This document shows positions 61,169 through 64,000 of a stretch of DNA of 64,000 nt, in pieces; position 1 is the first letter of the stretch, and each line of letters begins with the position of its first letter. The notes beneath the pieces are model-generated. The model ran no database searches and was not told the DNA's origin. It saw only the letters and a program-made list of their open reading frames with translations. The stretch comes from Maribacter forsetii DSM 18668 (GTDB lineage Bacteria > Bacteroidota > Bacteroidia > Flavobacteriales > Flavobacteriaceae): positions 1,736,001 to 1,800,000 of the forward strand of contig NZ_JQLH01000001.1 of the NCBI RefSeq assembly GCF_000744105.1, in the 5' to 3' direction. Made by a program: the position numbers and the translations under genes.

Positions 61169-62203
61169 TTATGCTGCTCCTATTAATTTTCTACCCAATT
61201 TTAATTTCATTATAAAGTTTGATAAAATTAAGGATATCAAAAATACAACGGTAAAAGATGTTATTATTATTGCAATAGGAGACCAATATTTTAAATAACC
61301 TTCTTGATATAAATAAATTAATAAAGGTTGATGTAGTATATAAATATAATAACTTGTTTTATTGATATTAGTAATAGTAATGTTGAGCCAGTTATATCTA
61401 GCTATACTTATATTGTAAAAGATTATAAATATAAATGAAACAGAAAGTAAACCCATAGGCAATATAATATAACCTTTAAATAGTGCTTTGTATAAAGCTG
61501 AAGACAGCTGTGAAGGGAACCAAACAGATAATAAAAAAACTAGAGAATGTATTAAGATAAGAATAGGTGTTTTATTTTTAAGATAATTAAAAATAGTTGC
61601 ACTATTGTAATAAAAGAAATATCCGAAATAAAAATAGGGCATATACTGAAAGGCCTTAGCTAATGGATCTAACTGTAAATAGTATAGGCCAGGAAAAAGG
61701 AAAAAACAAGCAGTTATTATTAGAAAACTTTTTATAGGATACTTCTTAAAAATATTTTCTAACAAATAAAATATGATAAAAACTATAAATATCATTAGTA
61801 GAAACCAAAGATGACCAGCACCTTGAAAAAATGAGAATAAAAATTCATTTGTAGTTTTAAAAGGAATAAAAAGGTAAATATAGATTGGAGCAAAAAACAA
61901 ATAAGGTATCACTAGCCTTTTTGTTTTTTTCTTAATTAAGATTTGAAATGTTTCATATTTGTGTAGTTTATTTCTTAAGAAGCTAAACAGTACCCCGGAT
62001 ATGAAAACATATAAGGGCATTGATATTGTAGATATGTATTTGCCAATAATTTGTGTAATTTCACTATTTGGATAAATGTCAGGTAAATTCCATAAACCCA
62101 TAAATGGGGCAAAAGAATGCCTAAGAACTACTAGTACTAGGGCAAAAACCCTTATTAGCGCTAAGTTGTCAATGTTTATTTCTTGGTGTAAGCTTTTATT
62201 CAA
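61169..62203 (-). CDS. Acyltransferase family 3 membrane protein
   Basis: A 344-residue membrane acyltransferase with about ten hydrophobic segments. The N-terminal NLALIRVFALVLVVLRHSFAPF holds the R...H motif of this family, and PLYVFISGVLFSF and KKKTKRLVIPYLFFAPIYIYL are also typical of the fucose-4-O-acetylase-like branch. It is the first gene of the polysaccharide cluster. The TTG start at 62203 is the only sensible one, and a -7 box lies 31 bases upstream. It ends 9 bases before the wzy-like start. Confidence 0.87.
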   Translation of the reverse strand: MNKSLHQEINIDNLALIRVFALVLVVLRHSFAPFMGLWNLPDIYPNSEITQIIGKYISTISMPLYVFISGVLFSFLRNKLHKYETFQILIKKKTKRLVIPYLFFAPIYIYLFIPFKTTNEFLFSFFQGAGHLWFLLMIFIVFIIFYLLENIFKKYPIKSFLIITACFFLFPGLYYLQLDPLAKAFQYMPYFYFGYFFYYNSATIFNYLKNKTPILILIHSLVFLLSVWFPSQLSSALYKALFKGYIILPMGLLSVSFIFIIFYNISIARYNWLNITITNINKTSYYIYILHQPLLIYLYQEGYLKYWSPIAIIITSFTVVFLISLILSNFIMKLKLGRKLIGAA

Positions 62204-62234
62204 CAGAATATATTTTTGTTATATACGGAATTTG

Positions 62235-62242
62235 CAAAAATA
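62235..62242 (-). promoter_or_regulatory. Candidate -7 box for the polysaccharide cluster
   Basis: The minus strand reads TATTTTTG, an exact TAnnTTTG match, 31 bases before the TTG start of the first cluster gene and downstream of the preceding gene's terminator. In such AT-rich DNA a chance match is possible. Confidence 0.35.
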
Positions 62243-62327
62243 GGTAGTTCTTGCTTTTTAAATGAAGAATATTCGTTGTCTTTGTATTTATCTACGATGT
62301 GTAATTGTAATCTAATTTTTATTCATA

Positions 62328-62353
62328 AAAAAGCCCTTCTAGAAGGGCTTTTT
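62328..62353. terminator. Terminator after the lipoprotein gene, before the polysaccharide cluster
   Basis: An 11-bp stem AAAAAGCCCTT (62328-62338) with AAGGGCTTTTT (62343-62353) and a CTAG loop, flanked by A and T runs. It lies 14 bases past the stop of the leftward lipoprotein gene and isolates it from the polysaccharide cluster. Confidence 0.9.
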
Positions 62354-62367
62354 ATCTTATTTATTTT

Positions 62368-63987
62368 TTAATATTCTTCGGGATAGACTGGATAGCCATC
62401 TTCAAGTATCTTGGCATTTAATGCAGCAATTCCTAATGGTTGTATACCGTAAAACGTAAGGTTTTTACCAATATAATCATTTTTAATTCTTTGTTGTAAA
62501 CCTTCATCGTATTTACCCAAGTTTAACCAACCATGAAGTCTTCCTGGTAAATCGTAACCCCCTGTTCCATCTACATTATATGTAAATTGTTGACCAAATT
62601 CTTCTTTCCAAACTACGTTATTTACTGTAGATAATAGTGCTGAGATATCTTCTTCGGACCAATACATATTATTTTCATATGCAGTAACAATAAAACTTAC
62701 AATAGCACTGGCATGACTAGTGTCCTGTATTTGGTCAATATCCCAACGTTGGCTCCATGTATAGGCGCTAGGGACATTATTATTAGGTTTAAATTGATTT
62801 TTTAAATTAGATGGTCGACCTATCATGGTGCCAAAAGATACGTTTTCATATACAGTATTGTATTTGTCTTTACCAGTAATAATATATAATTCCATGCCTA
62901 TTCTTGCCCAATGAGAAGTCATGTGAGTATTTACTCTATAGAATTTACTCAATCCCAAAGACTCATAACGATTCCAGATATGTTCTTCGGAAAAAGCCAG
63001 GAGTGTATCAAATTGATTTTGATAGTTATCTGTAGCTCTTAGATTAGGGGATTGGTACATAATTCTTAAAAGTGATGAAACATGTCTCCAATAAAAACTA
63101 TCCCATAGAGCGTGACCTTCATTATCATTGTTTGGCCATCCTAAATATCCATTTCCAACGTTAACGGCATCATCAACAGTAATATTAATTAGATTTAAGG
63201 CTTCGTCTAAATAGCTGTTATCACCAGTAGCTTGCCACATTTTTACAAGTCCTTCAATATAATATCCTAAATAATAATATTCTTGATTAACATTTTTACT
63301 TTGAGCTCTTCTCAAAGCATCTTCAGAATCTATTTGTTCATCTATATCTACCCATTCAGCATCAAATTTATTTTTCCACTGTAGAACTCTTTCACTAATT
63401 ATATATGGAGTGTTACGCTGTTCTTCTTCTGAATTTTCATTATTAGTGAGAGTAACTGTACCATCTTGTTGGGTAACTGATCCATCTTCATTAACTTCTT
63501 CTGCGGTGTAGGTAAAAGAATCTTCAAATTCTTCTTCTTCCACTTCCTGTGTTTGTTCTGGCTCTGAGGTTTGTTCAGGTTCCCCGGTTTGTTCTGGTTC
63601 TCCAGGTTGTTCCGGTTCTCCTGTTTGTTCTGGATCTCCAGTATGTGCTGTTTCTGTAGTTGATTCTGGCTCTGTTTCTGCAGTTGGCGTATAAGTAAGC
63701 GTGTTGTCATCATTAATGATAACTTCTCCAAGTTTTGCACTGGAAACATTGGTAATGGTGACATTTTCAATATTTACAAAATTGTCGTTATTTAATACAT
63801 CTAAAATTGTGCTATTGGAGTCTGTTATATAAAAAACATCATTAACAACAAGAGTTTCAATATCGAGACTTGTCTCTTTGTTGACAACATACTCAGATAA
63901 TAAATCGGCATCTTTACTACAAGAGTGAAAAATGAATACAAGACATAGTAGGGATGTCATGCGTGCAGGGATGTGTAGGTTTCGCAT
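62368..63987 (-). CDS. Surface lipoprotein: Ig-like domain with repeat insert plus alpha/alpha-type C-terminal domain
   Basis: A 539-residue lipoprotein (signal with FHSC, Cys23; start at ATG 63987, with ATG 63960 also possible). Residues about 42-185 look like a cadherin-like/Big_9 domain (FYITDSNSTILDVLNND ... TLTYTPTAE ... DSFTYTAEEV) interrupted by ~50 acidic residues that include five PEQTGE-like hexapeptides. Residues about 193-539 are helical, with repeated Trp/Tyr-rich segments (YYYLGYYIEGLVKMWQATGDNSYLDEALN; RVNTHMTSHWARIGMELYIITG), suggesting an (alpha/alpha)n toroid as in many polysaccharide lyases and glycosidases. This fold call is inference, and I recognise no active-site motif. 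Its place beside the polysaccharide cluster suggests glycan binding or processing. Confidence 0.65.
   Translation of the reverse strand: MRNLHIPARMTSLLCLVFIFHSCSKDADLLSEYVVNKETSLDIETLVVNDVFYITDSNSTILDVLNNDNFVNIENVTITNVSSAKLGEVIINDDNTLTYTPTAETEPESTTETAHTGDPEQTGEPEQPGEPEQTGEPEQTSEPEQTQEVEEEEFEDSFTYTAEEVNEDGSVTQQDGTVTLTNNENSEEEQRNTPYIISERVLQWKNKFDAEWVDIDEQIDSEDALRRAQSKNVNQEYYYLGYYIEGLVKMWQATGDNSYLDEALNLINITVDDAVNVGNGYLGWPNNDNEGHALWDSFYWRHVSSLLRIMYQSPNLRATDNYQNQFDTLLAFSEEHIWNRYESLGLSKFYRVNTHMTSHWARIGMELYIITGKDKYNTVYENVSFGTMIGRPSNLKNQFKPNNNVPSAYTWSQRWDIDQIQDTSHASAIVSFIVTAYENNMYWSEEDISALLSTVNNVVWKEEFGQQFTYNVDGTGGYDLPGRLHGWLNLGKYDEGLQQRIKNDYIGKNLTFYGIQPLGIAALNAKILEDGYPVYPEEY
63544..63633 (-). repeat. 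Five-copy 18-bp repeat encoding PEQTGE-like hexapeptides
   Basis: Five in-frame 18-bp units encode PEQTGE, PEQPGE, PEQTGE, PEQTSE and PEQTQE (residues 119-148). The copies differ at several bases. Such units can expand or contract by slippage without shifting the frame. Confidence 0.9.
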
Positions 63988-64000
63988 AATGGGTTAAATG

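Noticed and set aside
63544..63633. Short 18-bp repeats as CRISPR or a mobile element end
   Set aside because: They are contiguous, in frame and encode a hexapeptide linker.
1..64000. tRNA, rRNA, tmRNA, riboswitch or insertion sequence
   Set aside because: Reading the intergenic regions showed no cloverleaf-like segment, conserved RNA motif, transposase frame or flanking inverted repeats; a covariance-model scan would be needed to exclude small RNAs fully.

Overview
The window is AT-rich chromosomal DNA from a member of the Bacteroidota, most likely a marine Flavobacteriaceae (Maribacter/Zobellia-like; the genus is inference). The evidence is a SusC/SusD pair, type A and type B type IX secretion (T9SS) sorting domains, SprB-like repeats, a gene for bacillithiol synthesis, Bacteroidota-style -7 promoter boxes (TAnnTTTG), frequent TTG starts and no Shine-Dalgarno pattern. 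I see no rRNA, tRNA, CRISPR array, transposase or prophage.

Layout. (1) 1-12.5 kb, surface and uptake proteins: the 3' end of a very large SprB-like type B T9SS cargo protein, a lipoprotein esterase, and a leftward group of susC, susD and a 1124-residue FG-GAP/ASPIC-UnbV protein. (2) 12.5-18.1 kb, leftward housekeeping genes: THUMP-like methyltransferase, AI-2E family transporter, DUF4159 protein, then rsmE and tsaD, with a divergent DUF1223 gene between the two groups. (3) 18.1-25.7 kb, rightward: a TamB-like envelope protein, 6-phosphofructokinase, GAPDH and an N-acetylglucosamine-kinase-like protein. (4) 25.7-38.6 kb, envelope and redox: ridA and lptD leftward, then rightward a SPOR-tailed amidase, an MCE/MlaD protein, an HdrDE-like Fe-S pair, a small conserved protein, a GH3/beta-lactamase fusion, bshA and a small lipoprotein. 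(5) 38.7-49.1 kb, exported proteins: an OmpA-family protein, a lipoprotein with Fn3-like domains, and a 2675-residue protein joining a PQQ sugar-dehydrogenase-like propeller, a diheme cytochrome c region, 12 PKD domains, four copies of a discoidin-like module and a type A T9SS signal. (6) 49.4-64 kb, surface polysaccharide: a stand-alone HAD protein, then a ten-gene leftward cluster (two acyltransferases, Wzy, Wzx, three GT4 glycosyltransferases, a PglC/WcaJ-type initiating transferase, an ATP-grasp enzyme and a HAD phosphatase), preceded by a lipoprotein with a hexapeptide-repeat insert.

The genes fit a cell that invests in its outer surface: LPS transport (LptD), phospholipid/envelope transport (TamB, MCE), peptidoglycan turnover (amidase, NagZ-like GH3, GlcNAc-kinase-like protein), TonB-dependent uptake, and T9SS-exported adhesins and enzymes, alongside a complete-looking Wzx/Wzy polysaccharide pathway. 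The most unusual item is the giant redox/PKD protein at 41.0-49.1 kb. All family assignments come from reading motifs in the translated sequence, not from database searches.
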